Assembly: GCF_022201045.2 (NCBI RefSeq)
Contig: NC_068562.1
Coordinates: 2,852,001-2,916,000 of the forward strand
DNA from: Citrus sinensis
Lineage: Eukaryota > Streptophyta > Magnoliopsida > Sapindales > Rutaceae
DNA: 64,000 bases
Direction: 5' to 3'
Position 1 is the first letter of the stretch; every line of letters starts with the position of its first letter. The position numbers and the translations under genes were made by a program. The notes beneath the pieces were generated by a model. That model was not told the DNA's origin. It made no database searches and was given only the letters and a program-made list of their open reading frames with translations. Shown here piece by piece: positions 62,704 through 64,000 of the stretch.

Positions 62704-64000
62704 GCCCTTTTCCCCAGCAAAAAATCATCGGTCCAATTCTAAATTAAAATAAAGCTGACAATGGTTTATCATTTTCATCCCTAAAATCTTACATTTTTCA
62801 CTCTAAAGTTATAGCTTGTCCATTTATATTAAAGAGGTCGGCCGACTTGTTATAATTTCTAAAATTACCAATGACCAATTATCTTGGCCTATGTTTAGAA
62901 TAAGTGTATGTTTAAGATCATGTTAGATTATCGAATAATAATTTATTTAAAATTTATTTTTAAATTGTTAACTTATTCAATGCTTATAAATATTTTAGAT
63001 CTAAAAAAAAAATCCCGAGTAAGCAATTTTTGAAAAATAATTTAGCAATAAAAAATATAAATTGGACGTAGATTTACAATCCACTTTGATCCTTAATATA
63101 TATTTAACTAGATGTAGCTCTAATATTGAAGGGTGTTATTATTATTCTCTAAATATAGAGACATATTTATTTAGTAATGGCAATAAAGAGGGAAGGGGAG
63201 ATCACTACGTCACTTTATTGGTCTTTAAAATGTTAATAGATGAATTTTTTTTATCTCTCTACCCCAAATAACTTACTATTTATGTTCAAAACTTAATTTA
63301 ATTAAACTATAATAAGACCCCGTTTAATGAATAATGATTTGTTTAACTAAAAAAAAAAACTAAAATACACTATGTTAATAACTAATTAGAAACACCAAAA
63401 TATCAAAATAAACTAAAGTTATTGATAATTTTTTGTCCAACTAAGATCAATGTCATTGACATATCTTACTTACGAGATCATCCAAAATTTAAAGCATCAA
63501 ACATGGTTATTAACACAAAATAACAATGTTTTTAGCACCAATTCATTACATAAACCACCATATTTAACTATTCAACAAAATCATTCAAAGTATCTATGTC
63601 AACATTATATCATGAATTAAATGTCCAAAAGTATTTACTGTAGACAACTTTAGAATCAAAAGCATAACTATACTTGTAAGATTCTTCATAAATTTACATG
63701 AATAAACTTGTATCTATCAATTATGTTTTTATTAAAAATTTTAAAAATAAATATATTAAATATCAAATGAATAAATTATTTTATGTATAATGTTTATTAA
63801 TAATATTACATAAGCTTATAAAAATACAGTGTATAGGAGAATAGGGAGGCGATCGGACTTTCTCTAAATAAGAAATGAGTATGAAAATAATAAATATATC
63901 CATCTCCTAATTAAATTTATGTTTCATTCATCATCTTGATCACAATCCTAAGTCCTACAGCGAAATAGACGTTTTTGATATTTCTGCCATTTCTTTTAAT

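Larger units (their letters stand above)
57872..64000. other. Intergenic, 6.1 kb, repeats but no supported gene
   Basis: The first few hundred bases are probably 3' UTR of the WD40 gene. The rest is AT-rich with microsatellites, a GC-richer island at about 60400-60680 and a G-box at 62698. Short open frames throughout lack domains. A gene could lie just beyond 64000, but nothing here shows one. Confidence 0.6.

Overview
The window is nuclear DNA of a flowering plant. The evidence is AT-rich intergenic sequence, many short GT-AG introns, plastid-targeted nuclear genes, plant-only families (NPH3, WAK-like kinase, HCF164) and plant-type hAT, LINE and long-inverted-repeat elements. Protein sequences look like a rosid eudicot. 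I would guess Citrus or a relative, but that is an impression and not a test. I rebuilt gene models by joining exons by eye at splice sites and checking that the reading frame carried through every junction.

Layout, left to right. An NPH3/BTB signalling protein lies at 347-2556 (-). It is followed by a sparse 3.7-kb spacer and a small Cys-rich protein at 6237-6470 (-). The histone H3 chaperone NASP lies at 7657-10669 (-) and diverges from a small intronless plastid protein at 11434-11883 (+). The thylakoid thioredoxin-like protein HCF164 follows at 12632-13818 (+). A wall-associated receptor kinase-like gene (WAKL14 type) lies at 15863-19970 (-). A gene-poor 7.8-kb spacer holds microsatellites and a decayed LINE piece. 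Then come a Lys-rich nuclear-type protein of unknown function at 27793-29216 (+), a small uncharacterised protein at 30367-30684 (-), and a very large VPS13-family lipid-transfer gene at 31962-53031 (-; 36 exons, 3195 aa, one open frame throughout). It diverges from an intronless WD40 protein of the JINGUBANG type at 56447-57871 (+). The last 6 kb hold no gene I can support.

The genes do not form a pathway or cluster; they are unrelated housekeeping and signalling genes, as is usual in plant chromosomes. Two are plastid-related (HCF164 and the 149-aa protein), but each has its own promoter.

I found no novel multi-gene system. The points worth a second look are structural. A 708-bp near-perfect fold-back element fills most of VPS13 intron 7 and would be transcribed as a long RNA hairpin. 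A 722-bp non-autonomous hAT element, with an exact 8-bp target duplication and many AACCGATCC-type motifs, sits in the VPS13/WD40 spacer. VPS13 intron 29 has a 24-base C run, which is G in the transcript. NASP intron 5 has a GC donor. The WD40 gene has a 90-codon in-frame 5' extension with a hydrophobic segment. Several old LINE, SINE-like and tandem-repeat insertions are also present.
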